Positions 40,014 to 51,440 of a stretch of DNA of 64,000 nucleotides are shown here, piece after piece; position 1 is the stretch's first letter, and each line of letters opens with the position of its first letter. Position numbers and translations under genes: made by a program. A model generated the notes under the pieces. It was not told the DNA's origin, searched no databases, and worked only from the letters and a program-made list of their open reading frames with translations. The stretch spans positions 1-64,000 of the forward strand of contig BQMF02000261.1 of NCBI GenBank assembly GCA_027922465.2, written 5' to 3'. This DNA is from Turritopsis dohrnii (Eukaryota; Cnidaria; Hydrozoa; Anthoathecata; Oceaniidae).

Positions 40014-40442
40014 CTTTCAGACGGTTCGTAACACATTTTCACGATTTTATGCATCATACTAGCAATAGAAATCTTTGCCACTGACAACACAACACCACCA
40101 ACAAATCGTGTGCCAGCATCGGGAAACTGCTTTTTCTCGGATACTATGCCTTGGATACTTCCACCACATTTACTGTGATCTATCTCGTTATAACCGTTAA
40201 ATGAAGGTGACATAATCGCTTTAGAAAGAACTTCCGTGCAGCTTGGAAGTTTACTTGTTCGCTTTTTGTTTCTTTTTTGGTTTGCAATTCGTTGCTTCAA
40301 GATTCCAGCCTGTCTTTCAAACTTCTCTTCTACCATTTCCATCATTCCCATTCGAGCTGTTTCCGATAGAGTAGGATCGTCCAGTAACATATGTTTTTCT
40401 GTGATACGTTGCTCTTCCAATTTTCTTAACGCATCATCGAGA

Positions 40443-40515
40443 CTAAAAAACAAAAAAATATTAATCATTGTATATCGTTGAACACGAATTAAAAAAAAAA
40501 TAAAGTGGTTTTTAC
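40443..40515 (-). other. First intron of polB (73 bp)
   Basis: Minus-strand borders GATAG|GTAAAA and TTTTTTAG|TCTCG. Removal keeps the reading frame between the Pol B motif exon and the next. Confidence 0.75.
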
Positions 40516-41442
40516 CTATCAAAAGGATTAACCATAAAATCATTAGAATTGTTGCCAGTATTTAATTCGTCAAATTGAACGCTTTCTTTTTCTCGATCGA
40601 TCAATGACGTTAATTTCGGCTTGTCACAACGGATCATCCACGCACCATAGCATTTATTGTTCATGTCTTTATACATTTGACTTTCTTCGTTCGTCTTTGA
40701 ATTCTGACGTAAAACTTGATTACCGATAACATAATCCCTTAAAAAAGCTGATTGATAATACGAAATTGTGCGATAGACATTAGTGACAGTATAGCCCATT
40801 ACCTTTACCATGTACTGAACAGTTTGAATAAACATAGGAATTCTAAAAACGTCTTACTCGAAGTTTTACCATTATTATGTAATTGTTGCAAAAGTGACAC
40901 TTTGTTACCACTTACAACACTTCTGTCAAAACAGGGTACAAAAAATTGATTGTATATATCTCCGATATGACCTTTTGGTGGGGCTTTTAAAGATACTTCA
41001 GACAAATAACCGTAGTTTGCTGTTTTCATATCGTAACTGCCTAATAATTCTAAATATTCGTTTAAGGTGAAATTCCTATCTTGGAAATTACCTACAGGTA
41101 ATGGATAAGTCATAGCACTACCATATTGATTATTTTCGTCCATCATTAAGATATTTGAATAAACACGACAATTTACACCGTTATAATCAAGTCGTAAACA
41201 ACCTCTATCTATATCACTTTGTTTTAAAATACCGTATTGAAACAAATAATCTAAAATGTATCGTGTGTCAAAAGCCAATCTCAATGACGTTTGCGAAAAT
41301 CCACCAAACGTTGCATTTTCAAACATGTTTAGTTTATGTGTATCTGGCAAGCGTTTCAAAAGAGCTTTTGAATTTAATAATGCAGCAGCTTTGTTAAATG
41401 TAGTCATAGAGGTAAATAAATGTGGATTATATTTAAATAGTA

Positions 41443-41906
41443 CACGTTTTTTTTTTATTAGAACACCTTAATTTTGGCTGAGCCTGAATGTGCTTATTTT
41501 TTCAGTAAATTTGAGCCTCAGATGTTCTTATTGACGTTCTTAATACGAAATCACAAAATGTCTGAAGAAAAAAAATGCGCCTGTATAATAGATTCGATAT
41601 TTTAACACACGTATCGGAAAATACAAGGTGCTTTTCAGCGACGAAGATGAGGACTTCGTCGGAGTAGAAGAGTTTGATGGTGTAGAAGTGGTGTTGCTGT
41701 AGGAACTTTAAAACCTTTTGTACGCATTTTTCCGATAAATTTGAAAACGTAAAAAAAAATTTTATCTTTTAAATGATTTATGTCTCAATTCCATGTACTA
41801 ATTTTTTAGCTTCGAGGCTGGGCATGTTCTTACGATGTTCTTAATTTTTTGCCGAATGTCAGCCTAAATGTTCTTATAAACTGGGTTCTAATAAAAAAAA
41901 AACGTG
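41443..41906. mobile_element. 464-bp MITE in polB, TA duplication
   Basis: Inverted ends CACGTTTTTTTTTTATTAGAAC and its complement lie between two TA dinucleotides (41,441-41,442 and 41,907-41,908). polB coding resumes on both sides. Long A/T runs and a TA target are typical of Tc1/mariner-derived MITEs. Confidence 0.85.
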
Positions 41907-42682
41907 TATTTGTAATTTTCGAAAATAATCAGAAGCTATGACCATCAATAAAATGACGTCACCAGCATTGTACACACGATTGAGATCGTTCATAATTTGC
42001 ATGTCTAAGGTTTTCCAAAGATATTGAACTTGACGATATATTTCGTCATCAAACAAATTCAAATTTTAATTTGTTCGTAAACAATTGTTTTGATGGTAAA
42101 AAGGGGTGATTTAATTCGTCACCGCTAATAAAATAATCGTACGGAATGACACCTTTATCAATTATAATAGATAGTAATTCTTTTTCTTGTTCTTCGGTAA
42201 ACTTTGCATAACTTTTAGAAAATAATTCATCGTCAAAAAAATATTGTTCAAACAATTCTGTTATTTGTGCAACGTGATTAGCATCTTTATTTTTGGAAAA
42301 ATTAGACAAAGATGTGGCAAAGAATTTTAAAGTATCTTTAAAGTGGAAATCACCTACAACTACATCTGTCACATTATACATACTTCCACCTAAAAATTTT
42401 ATTTCAGTAGTGTTAAACATTTGCAAATCTAAATATTTTGCAATAAATTTAATATCAAAACGACTAGAATTATGTGCGTACACTGGTATACGACAATTGA
42501 TAACGTCCTCCTTATAATTTGTACAATCTTGTAATCTTTTATTACAGATATCGTGTGCGTAACCGTAAATGGTGTGTGTGACGTGATCATGATGGATAAC
42601 AACATTGTATTGTTTTGTATTATCCAAAATTTTAGTACCGTTTTTAAATAAACCAATAACTGAACATGTATCTAACCAAAAT

Positions 42683-45600
42683 CATAGAAATACGAAAAGA
42701 GATAGAATAACATCGATGAAATTTCCTTTGTACCATCCGTGTTGTAATTACTGGTGGCCGTATACACCCAGCCGGCAAAAAGTGGTTTTAAAGTGGTTTT
42801 TAATAGGTTTTTGAAGCAGTTTTTAAGAGGTTTTTTTTATGTCTCAAATGTCCGCTTTCGAAACCTCTTTTGAGAAACCTCTTTAAAACCTCTTCCTAAT
42901 TCCTCTTAAAAACCTCTTTCGAAAACGTTTTAAAAACTTCTTTTCGAAAACGTTTTAAAAACGTCTTTCTTTCAGATCTTAAAAACCTCTTTAATCGGTA
43001 TTTTTGCATTCTTTCTAAAACTCCTTTCAAGATACTTCTGAACAAAAACCTCTGCAATACGGTAGGCAAATATGCCCGATGAGGAATCCGACAATGTTTC
43101 CGATTTATTGAAGATTTGAAATGAAAACAGCGTATCAGTTGGTAGTTTTAATTCTTATCGACATTGGATACAATTATTTCATCAGCAAACCATAAATATT
43201 ATAAATAGATAAATAAATAAAATTAACACATATCATACATCTTATATACATCTTATATATACATCATATATATCTCATTCTTGTAAGAGGCTTAGCTTTT
43301 TACTTTTGGTAATTATAGAAAAGCGACTTTTAAATTAATTGCTATGATCGGGAAATGAACACTGGAAATTTTCCATTTCTTAAGAAAAAAAGTTAGATTC
43401 AACAAATTACACTCTTGTCAGAATATCAATAAAAAAAAGTCTTAATAAGACATTTTTTCTAACATAGAAAATCTAGGCAAGAACAGAAATTCTTAAATAT
43501 AAGACATAATTTCTTGGTTGGAGAAAAATCAGAATTCATCTTTGAATTTAGGATCAACAGGGGAGAATGTTTTCAATTTTTTAATAGACTTGTGAAAATT
43601 GATAGACCAGGTTATTAATCTCCTCTTTTAATTCATCCACCGCAAAAAGATACAACTTTTAAAGTGCAAAAATAAAAACTGAAAACTGATTGTTACATGC
43701 TGAAAACAAGGATACTTTTGAAAGATTTGTACCCAACGATCCTTTATTGGTAATGTTAAAATCCATTTGTCTTGCAATAAATTCGAAATCAAGGTAAATT
43801 TTGATGTTTTCCTTTGAGGTTTTTTTCGTTCCACATTCTTCAGATAAGAAGCTATAACGTCTTTGCATGATCTCATCTCCTAAAACAAAGAAAAACCAAA
43901 TTTGCAATACACTTTCTCTCTTATTACTTGGTAGGATATACGTTTGTCAATTCGTAGATTACTTTGAAATATTCCAGACAAAAAAAATAAGAAGTAAAGA
44001 AAAGTAATCAAAATCAGTTTGGATTTGTAAAAACAAAATGTCGTTTTCATCTTACTTTTGGAATATTATGATTTTAAAAACCAGCAGTATTATCGACATT
44101 AAATTCTGGGATTCAAAACTTATGACCACATTTTAGAAGAATTCATTAAGGTCAACATCAGTTACTCGACATTTGCTAAACTTGAATCTTTAAAAACAAA
44201 ACAAAAACATCCTCTCTTCTGTAACTTGTATATGTGAACTGCTCAACATTTGAGAAATAGCTTAAAGATTCGATGTAGAACTATCATGATTCGATTCAAT
44301 AAAAACGTTCTTTGTTATTGTTTTGCACCATTGGTTTTGAATAATAAGAACTACTTACTTTATTGTTCGTTTCGTCTCTACCTTGCGCTCTAGCAGACTG
44401 AAAATTCTTTGAACTTTTCTGCTACAAGACACGCGCAAAAATATAGGACGGGGGAAAATGAAAAAATGATAACAAAAAAAACAAACAAACAATATAATAT
44501 ATTGATGAAATCTTTTATTCATAATTAAAAATTATACATAGAAATAACAATGAGATAGATATTCCAATACATATTTTAACAACAAAGCTAATCATAGTGT
44601 TGACTATAACGCGCATAGTATTTTTGTCAACCCCCTTTAAGCAAACAGTTTTCTTTTAGTGTTAAAGAGGTCTTTAAAATACCTCTTTAAGAAAACCTAT
44701 AAAAAGCCTCTTTAAAACTCCCAGAGAAAACCTGAAGACATTGCAGTGTTATCGATACGAAAATAAAACCGATTAAAGACGTTTTTAAAAACACCGCTTC
44801 AAAAATCAGTTTTAAATGCGTTTTTGACACCACTTAATAAAGCAGTTTTTTGTAAAACCATAAAGACACCAAAAAAAGAGGTTTTAAAAACGTTTTGTGC
44901 CGGCTGGGCAAGGTTGAATTTTAAAAATTTAAAATTTCGCGCTATATATGGAAGTCTATTGTTCCCCGTAATAAAAGTCGTAATTCAGATCTCGAGATCT
45001 ATTGTTAATTTTTCAAAATGTGGGACTTCAGGTAATGTCTTTTTATCAATTCTGCATAATTATCAAAATTATTAGAATTATTCAGATGATAGCAGAACGA
45101 AAAATAAGTTTGTGTTTTATGATTTGACGAGAATAATATTCGTATTCATTGCTTTCTCGTGATCAGCTAATCAAATATGTAAAATCCTATTAAAGATTTT
45201 GAGATTGATGTTGATGTAAATGAAGAAAATGACATTGACGGAAGTACACTTGACTCTCGTAATGAACATGTATGTTTTGAAGTGGAAATTCCCTATGATA
45301 TTTCTGTTTGAACGAACATGAACAATTTTACAAATTATTATAAATTGTTTGTACTATGAACAATGTTCTCCGGACAAGCTGCCAGCTTTCTGATGAAACA
45401 GAGATCATCAGTGCATTGAATAATATCACCACTTCACTGCTTTGTCGTAAATATTAAAAGATTCTTAAAAGAGTTGCCTTGACATATATAAATGGCATTA
45501 CAAATATATTCTATGTATAAAATGTATATTCTGACTGCCTAAAATTGGAGAAACATACTTTAATTTCTTTTTCTGGAAGGTTTCCGTAAAAGTATGCCAA

Positions 45601-46284
45601 ATATCTTTATAATCTGGTTTGGCAGAAACATAACTTTTTTCTCACTCGACCTCTACACAACAGACGATTGGTTTCACAAATTTAAAAACATACAGCTTTG
45701 CACGTGCGCTATTATTCTATACCAGAGATTTTGATTGGTAGATTTATTGTTTCGGTGTGATAATTATTCGCCGACAATTAAGAAAGTGTAAACAATGTTT
45801 ATAACCATAATTAAGAGGACGCCAATTAGTTTCGGTCCCGATACTTGCAGCACAACATTCTATATCCCTTAGGAGGTCGTACTAGTGAAAACAACTTGAA
45901 AACGCTTTTAGTTCGTAAGATAATGAAGCAAACGTCCGTGTATGTAAAGTGAAAAATCGAAAATATGTTTTTCATTATAACATAAAAACGAAACAACGAA
46001 TTCAGTTCCGATTTTCTGAAAAAAGTAGCTTTTAGAAGCCCTAATAAGGATAGCATGTTTGTTTTTACGAATAAACTTGTTAAGTATACTCGTTTTTGAT
46101 TTAAAATTTTCGGTTTTTACTTCACATTTTACCGAGTAGTTAAAAAATAATAAACATTGCATAAAAGAGAATGAGGCGAGGCAACACGCATGGATTCTCA
46201 TTGTTTGAAAATTGAATAGAAATTTGAATAGAGCTAAAGTGAGCTAAAGTTTGATGTTATTCTATCTCTTTTCGTATTTCTATG
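42683..46284. mobile_element. 3.6-kb non-autonomous transposon in polB, 32-bp inverted repeats
   Basis: A perfect 32-bp terminal inverted repeat starts CATAGAAATACGAAAAGAGA at 42,683 and ends its complement at 46,284. The flanks carry the direct repeat CCAAAAT (42,676-42,682 and 46,285-46,291). The polymerase frame reaches the duplicated bases on both sides, so the element interrupts the exonuclease region. It includes a second element (42,767-44,908). The remaining 1.46 kb has no recognisable transposase. The 7-bp duplication (8 if a base is shared) leaves the superfamily open. Confidence 0.88.
42767..44908. mobile_element. Nested 2.1-kb foldback-like element
   Basis: The ends are CCCAGCCGGCAAAA (42,767) and the complement ending TGCCGGCTGGG (44,908). 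For about 250 bp inside each end, runs of AAAACCTCTTT/AAAACGTTTT motifs repeat and are inverted relative to each other, a subterminal-repeat structure. The centre is AT-rich with only short frames (for example 43,628-43,907). No clear target duplication was found. It lies within the 3.6-kb transposon. Confidence 0.8.
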
Positions 46285-47917
46285 CCAAAATGTAGAATTA
46301 GAGACTTTCATAAGGAAATCAAATTGCCAATTCTCGTAGAATTTTGTCACACTTAAATATCCTAAGACATCAAAAATATCGAAAAAATCTAAGCCTATAT
46401 ATTCTAGTAATGACTTTACATATTGTGAATCGGAATACTCTCGACATTGATCGTTCCTTTTTATTTGATTTTCCACATAAGTGATAAAATTCGAAAGACA
46501 ACAATAACGTTTTGTTAAAAGGCAAACAATTGTATCTACTGCAACATCGAAATTTGTGTTATTTACAGTGTTGACATAACATTGGTGTTATCTATTAATC
46601 TTGAAAAATCTTCTATTCTGCTGAATACTAACTGCTTCATTTTAAAACAAACTAAATCGAAATTATGACACAGATCGCCTGTTACATCACGGTTTGTTAT
46701 GGCAAAATCACATATGCAACACTTTGTTATTTGATGTTGTTCGTAATAATCTTTCTTTTCTTATATCGTTAATTGATTGTTACATATAGCTACTTCGTGC
46801 TTAAAAAACCTTTTAAATGCAAAACCTATCAAAGCTATTTGACTTGTCATAACTGTTGACAATGACAACGATTTTCTTTCGTATGCGTCTAAAATACGCG
46901 CCATGTTCTTAAAAGATTTGTTTGTTATATAACGATAAATATAGTCTGGTAAGAAAGTCATGTCGGCTAATTTAAACTTATCATCAATACATGATTTATA
47001 CCAAATAAATGGCTTTAAATTCAAAGCTGGATGAAATATAACACCAACACAAAAAGACATGACTTTCATCGCCGACATGTTTTCGTAATGTTTGATTTTT
47101 ATTTTTTTTTCCATCATCTTCATAATCATCATCTTCAAAATTATTTTGATCAAAAGAAACTGTAGTTTCAAAATCATAATAAAATTCAACAGGCGTAATT
47201 TGCAGCCGATAAACATCACTATCATACGACAAAGTTTTATTAATGTATTTACAAGCAAAAAGATTGTGTTCAGCTACTTTTAGTTTCATCCAATTGCTTT
47301 TACACAATTTCAAATGTGCTTCGTTTTTAACACTGCCTCGTTTACATTTTAAAATTCCACAACACACATTACAAACACTGACTTTACTTAAATATGTATC
47401 TTTTTCAAGTACTTTATAGAATTCATCTAGACTATCTATAACTGTAAAACTTGGGGCTTTATTTACTATTTTCATAACAATATTTATCTTTCTACTTATT
47501 CTTTTATCTGAAGATATTGATGTGAGGAAAGAATACAAGTCTTTGCCATTTGTTGTCGTTGTTGAAATTTGGGAATCAATATGTTGTGAAAATTGAAAAT
47601 TGTTTTGTACTTTTTTAATTTTTAATGATAATTCGTAAATATTGAAACTAAATCTTTGGGTATGTTCATCATTAAGTAAATAGTTCAAATCACTTATAAC
47701 ATGAATTAAATATGACAAAGTCATAGAAACATTAGGCTCACGCAAATCATTTCTGACATTTATTAGGAAGATTGGCTAAGATTGAGTGAAAAAAATCTGA
47801 AAAAAAACAAGTCATTATTATTATAAATTTATTTTTTTTTAAATATATATACAATCATATCAGACACAATAGAAGAGTTTGTTGTATAAACAAATATATC
47901 TTTTACAACACAATTAT

Positions 47918-48271
47918 TTAATAATAAACATCTTGCAAATAATCGGTAAATCTATCAACGTTCGAATCACACATCTTCATCGCGTATTTAATTCTTTTCA
48001 CTTCATCATCACACGCAGAAAAGAATTCATCGCTAAACGGATAGTCCTCCAACTGGTCTCTTTGGAAGTAATGATCTGAAGCAATAATGTCTATAATCTC
48101 ACGTCGCATTTGCTTGTAATAGCTTTTCACCTCATCGTTCCCCCACATGTCATCAATTGTTGAAATATTTCTCAATTGATAAGGAGTCGCCAACGTGTAT
48201 CTACTTACATCTTTAACAAACAAACAATACGGGTTAGGTACTTGTTTCTTTGTCTCATACACATCCATCAT
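47918..48271 (-). CDS. Member of the ~110-residue family (copy 2)
   Basis: 117 residues starting MMDVYETKKQVPNPYCLFV. It shares with copy 1 (37,672-38,013) the pattern Y-x-x-(F/Y)-V...T...A/T-x-QL, then a W and (D/N)EVKSYYKQMRREI, then DDEVKRIKYAMKMC. It lies immediately upstream of the polymerase. Intact frame; function unknown. Confidence 0.65.
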   Translation of the reverse strand: MMDVYETKKQVPNPYCLFVKDVSRYTLATPYQLRNISTIDDMWGNDEVKSYYKQMRREIIDIIASDHYFQRDQLEDYPFSDEFFSACDDEVKRIKYAMKMCDSNVDRFTDYLQDVYY

Positions 48272-48320
48272 TATTTAGATTCTAAATTAACAACAAGCTA
48301 TATATATTATTCACACACAA

Positions 48321-48515
48321 TCATCTATACATAATGATCCGCAATTTTATCAACGCATGGTCTTTGCGAACATAACTTCCATTTCGATTTCTTTTTCGTC
48401 TTGGTGGAGCAAGTGGAGTTGGTGGCGATTGACAAACGTTGATAGGCGGAGTGATAGGATCCTCATCAATAATAGTATCGCGAGAAATCGTCTTTTTTAT
48501 TTCTATAGAAGTCAT
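48321..48515 (-). CDS. Small proline-rich basic protein, doubtful
   Basis: 64 codons (MTSIEIKKTISRDT...) with a PPTPLAPPRRKRNRN centre. It overlaps the 3' end of the neighbouring gene in another frame by 50 nt. It could be a real small gene or the spill-over of a frameshift in that neighbour. Confidence 0.3.
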   Translation of the reverse strand: MTSIEIKKTISRDTIIDEDPITPPINVCQSPPTPLAPPRRKRNRNGSYVRKDHALIKLRIIMYR

Positions 48516-48774
48516 CTAAAAAGTTACCATAATTTTGAAATACAAAGTAATGATCACTGTAAATTATATCAAAATATTTATTTCCAGCCGTGAAATGATT
48601 TTGAATGTCTACTTTAAGTTCCTCAAAATAACTTCTAAGAAATTCTGAACTTTCCCAAAATGTCAGTGCAGCATACGTGTTTATAGCATAGTCACTGTAA
48701 GTATCATACATGTAACTTTGTAAACCATGCATAAATAATCGATGTCTAGGTGGGCAAACAGAAATTAACACCAT
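48466..48774 (-). CDS. Member of the ~110-residue family (copy 3)
   Basis: 102 residues. YDTYSDYAINTYAALTFWESSEFLRSYFEELKVDI parallels the central W...(E/D)-x-(V/L)-(K/R)-x-(F/Y)-(F/Y) segment of copies 1 and 2, and SDHYF recurs in copy 2. It is the most diverged of the three. Function unknown. Confidence 0.6.
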   Translation of the reverse strand: MVLISVCPPRHRLFMHGLQSYMYDTYSDYAINTYAALTFWESSEFLRSYFEELKVDIQNHFTAGNKYFDIIYSDHYFVFQNYGNFLDDFYRNKKDDFSRYYY

Positions 48775-48817
48775 TACACAACATTAATTATTTTTCAACT
48801 GAAAATAAACACAAATA

Positions 48818-49582
48818 TTAAATATTTCCAATAAACATATGACAGCGTAAATAATTAAATCTATGAAAACGAAAATCATATCCTTTTTCTGTATTATCAT
48901 TAAGTACACGTCTATTAATATCATAAACTAATAAATTATGAATCAATCTCCAAACACTGTGTGTATAAACCATACTAGAGAAATATCTCACAGGTGAATA
49001 TTCGATTCCTATTTTATTTCCGTCATCATCACGAACAACAGCTTGATTAACGATACCTGCTTCTGTTTGTATTTTGAAATTTAAAATTGACGGAATAGAC
49101 AATTGTAATTGTTTCAAAGTTACATCACGAAAAAACACTTTCATACACAATAACATAAACACTTCAACAATATTAGGTTCTGTCCAACTAAATAATTTAT
49201 CAGCACCAACAAGACGTAAATGCCGATTATCAAATATTAAGTTAATTATCCCAATAGAATTAAGAGAAATAGAACGCTTTTTCAACATATAAATGTCTTT
49301 CGCATTGGCAAATAACAACTGAAAATGAAATAAAATACAATGTTTAATCAAATGTTGATCAGAACCAAAGATTAGCCCACAAAGAAAACAGGAAAATCGA
49401 TTCTTTATTTCTTTTCTCGACACAATCAAATCGTATATAGTTTGATGAAATTCTAAGTCTATATTTTTATCCGAATGCTGAATAAGATAATGCTGGTGGA
49501 TGGTCGCAATCGATCTAAAGTCAACATAGTTGCGTTTGCAAATACCACAATATGTAATCATTAAATTGCTAACAGTTGACAT
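48818..49582 (-). CDS. Protein with two N-terminal C2H2 zinc fingers
   Basis: 254 residues, intact. Finger 1 is YCGICKRNYV...HQHYLIQH and finger 2 is FSCFLCGLIFGSDQHLIKHCILFH. The remaining 170 residues form a mixed domain without a known motif (LFSWTEPNIVEVFML...). A DNA-binding regulator of the element is plausible from the fingers but unproven. Confidence 0.65.
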   Translation of the reverse strand: MSTVSNLMITYCGICKRNYVDFRSIATIHQHYLIQHSDKNIDLEFHQTIYDLIVSRKEIKNRFSCFLCGLIFGSDQHLIKHCILFHFQLLFANAKDIYMLKKRSISLNSIGIINLIFDNRHLRLVGADKLFSWTEPNIVEVFMLLCMKVFFRDVTLKQLQLSIPSILNFKIQTEAGIVNQAVVRDDDGNKIGIEYSPVRYFSSMVYTHSVWRLIHNLLVYDINRRVLNDNTEKGYDFRFHRFNYLRCHMFIGNI

Positions 49583-49644
49583 GATTTATTTTTAAATATA
49601 TATTATTATAAATTTTCTAAAAATACATAAGATAAATAGAGTTT

Positions 49645-50475
49645 TTAAACACATCGATTTATTTTGTTAATGTTTTCAATCATTAATTTATTCCAAACAT
49701 TAGATAATCGATTCACTTCAGCAAAGATCGCGTTAATTTTTGTTGTTTTATCATCGCACGTATCATCTTTATATTCCAAATCGACAATATCTTGACTTGT
49801 TAATCCACCGATATTTGCAGCAAAAGAAGGATGATGAAGTTGAGTTATGTTTACAGATTGCAAATGAGTATTATACTTATGCATTCTATCACATTGCGGA
49901 GCAAACGAAAATGTGTAAGGATGCTTCATCAAAGATTTTTCCAATTTCTCCAAAAACAATTCACGCTTAAGATTATTTGGCGCAGACATTTTAACACCTG
50001 TTGGAATGCAAATACCATTATCATCATAAAAATGGGCATTCTCATCAGTAAACAAAGTAATTTTTCCTTTCTTTATCGAATATTCAAATTTCTTTGTTTC
50101 ATTGTTTTCCCATATATCAACAAAATCAACAATACGTGCATCATCGTATTTTTTAACGTCATCATCATTTGCAATGACAGTCACCTGTGCCAAAATGTAC
50201 GCTTCAATCATATAAAACAGCCTATTATCTTTTTTAGTTTTACATTGATGCGCATTTTTGAGCATAAAAAGCGTACGAAAAGGCACTTCTTTCCTACCGA
50301 CCAAAGTTTCAAACACAGAACCGTGAATTTCTATATCGTCATCAAAATATTTACTGTCATTTATTACAATAGAATTTTCATCATGCATTTTGACTTGTTC
50401 AGTCATTACAACAGATTGTGACACCTTTCCGTTCTCATCGTAAATATTTTGCCTTTTCGCTCTTTTTCTCGTCAC
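49645..50475 (-). CDS. Unknown 276-residue protein
   Basis: Intact frame from MTRKRAKRQNIYDENG. It has a basic N-terminus, a middle beta-rich region (RKEVPFRTLFMLKNAHQC...) and a helical C-terminus (INAIFAEVNRLSNVWNKLM). It is the outermost minus-strand gene at the right end. No family recognised. Confidence 0.6.
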   Translation of the reverse strand: MTRKRAKRQNIYDENGKVSQSVVMTEQVKMHDENSIVINDSKYFDDDIEIHGSVFETLVGRKEVPFRTLFMLKNAHQCKTKKDNRLFYMIEAYILAQVTVIANDDDVKKYDDARIVDFVDIWENNETKKFEYSIKKGKITLFTDENAHFYDDNGICIPTGVKMSAPNNLKRELFLEKLEKSLMKHPYTFSFAPQCDRMHKYNTHLQSVNITQLHHPSFAANIGGLTSQDIVDLEYKDDTCDDKTTKINAIFAEVNRLSNVWNKLMIENINKINRCV

Positions 50476-50609
50476 TACCGAGATTGTGTGCGGATATCAT
50501 TGAATAATATATAATAAATAGGAAATCTATTGTATGCAAATATTAATTTACAATAAAAATCGTACTTTTTTTTAATTATTTTTAATATAAAATACATATT
50601 TATTTTTCA

Positions 50610-50807
50610 GTTGCAACAGTAAATCTTACGACACCAACATTTGTAAGTAATCCGGTTGTGCGTTTAGATGACAAATGGGGGAAAACACGATATAAGATGT
50701 GCAAAAGAAAAACAAAGCAAACTTACAAAAATAATAAAACAAACAGGAGATTGGGACGAGTCGGGAAACAAATTACAAAAAAAGTGATAACGAAAATCAC
50801 AAAGTAA
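50610..50807 (+). CDS. Small basic plus-strand frame, possibly a 3' exon
   Basis: 66 codons with no ATG at the left. It is preceded by TATTTTTCAG, which looks like a splice acceptor. It encodes a Lys/Arg-rich tail (RYKMCKRKTKQTYKNNK...RRLGRVGKQITKK). It may be another core-like peptide or the last exon of a plus-strand transcript that includes the following RING-like gene region. Weakly supported. Confidence 0.35.
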   Translation, partial: VATVNLTTPTFVSNPVVRLDDKWGKTRYKMCKRKTKQTYKNNKTNRRLGRVGKQITKKVITKITK

Positions 50808-50822
50808 TATTAATGCGCAAAT

Positions 50823-51440
50823 ATGGATGTAAATATATCGATAGAAGATAAAGATAAAGACGTTGAAAATACACCAAAGGAAATTCAATTAGGTTATTAT
50901 TTAAAGAAAGACAACCGCTGTGAAAGTTGTTTCCAAACACTCCCCGCAGAAACAATCAACAGAAACAAATTACTCGCATCATATATTCGACAACACAAGC
51001 TGAAGCATTTATAAATAAGTACATGGAAATATGGAATCACGAATTCACAAATCCCATTTATCGTGGCGTGATGGGAAAAGAAGAACGAAAGAAGACGATT
51101 CCGGTACGAAGGCAGTATATATCAAGAAAAAAAAACTGACGAAAACGGTAAAGAAACTACGCATGAATTGTGTCATGTATGCATGCAAGAATTAGAGGAA
51201 GAGAACATAAAAATGTTTCAATCATGCACTGCTTGTTTCTGTGAATATTGTAATCACAAATTAATTTATCACTATCGTGGGCGTGGTTATTGTCCATGCA
51301 CAATTCATATGGAATGCAGACGCACGCATCATTGGACAGATCCGTATTGGAATTTGAAACAACTTTATAAAATAAGAAATTTATTGCATCAAGACTTTAT
51401 ATTTTCAGAATTATTTAAAACAGACGACACTAGATTTTAA
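50823..51440 (+). pseudogene. RING-like zinc-binding gene at the right end, two frameshifts
   Basis: It starts MDVNISIEDKDKD on the plus strand. Block 1 has RCESCFQTL. The frame shifts near 50,980 into block 2 (FINKYMEIWNHEFTN...), then again near 51,133 at a run of nine A into block 3. Block 3 carries CHVCMQEL...CTACFCEYCNHKL...CPC, the same CxxCxC(Y/E)YC order as the left-end proteins at 19.5-20.2 kb. The last residues (KIRNLLHQD...) are encoded inside the terminal inverted repeat, so the left TIR carries a copy of that tail. Role unknown. Confidence 0.65.

Larger units (their letters stand above)
38986..47745 (-). pseudogene. polB: Protein-primed family B DNA polymerase, interrupted
   Basis: All main motifs are found in order on the minus strand. 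Exo I is YYDFETT (about 47,160-47,185), Exo II is HNSSRFD (about 42,455-42,478) and Exo III-like is YNAGD near 41,960. Pol A is DENNQYGSAMTYPLPVG (about 41,090-41,145), Pol B is NNKCYGAW (about 40,640-40,665) and Pol C is LTDTDS (about 39,866-39,884), followed by KEYHISMSDD. Two short GT-AG introns (40,443-40,515 and 39,932-40,013) keep frame. Breaks are frameshifts near 47,020, 46,580 and 40,830, an in-frame TAA near 46,760, and transposons at 41,443-41,906 and 42,683-46,284. An acceptor-like CTTAG near 47,770 hints at a further 5' exon. Known role: replicates the linear element from a terminal protein primer. Confidence 0.92.

Noticed and set aside
48321..48515. Proline-rich small frame as a firm gene
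   Set aside because: It overlaps a better-supported gene and has no recognisable domain; kept only at low confidence.
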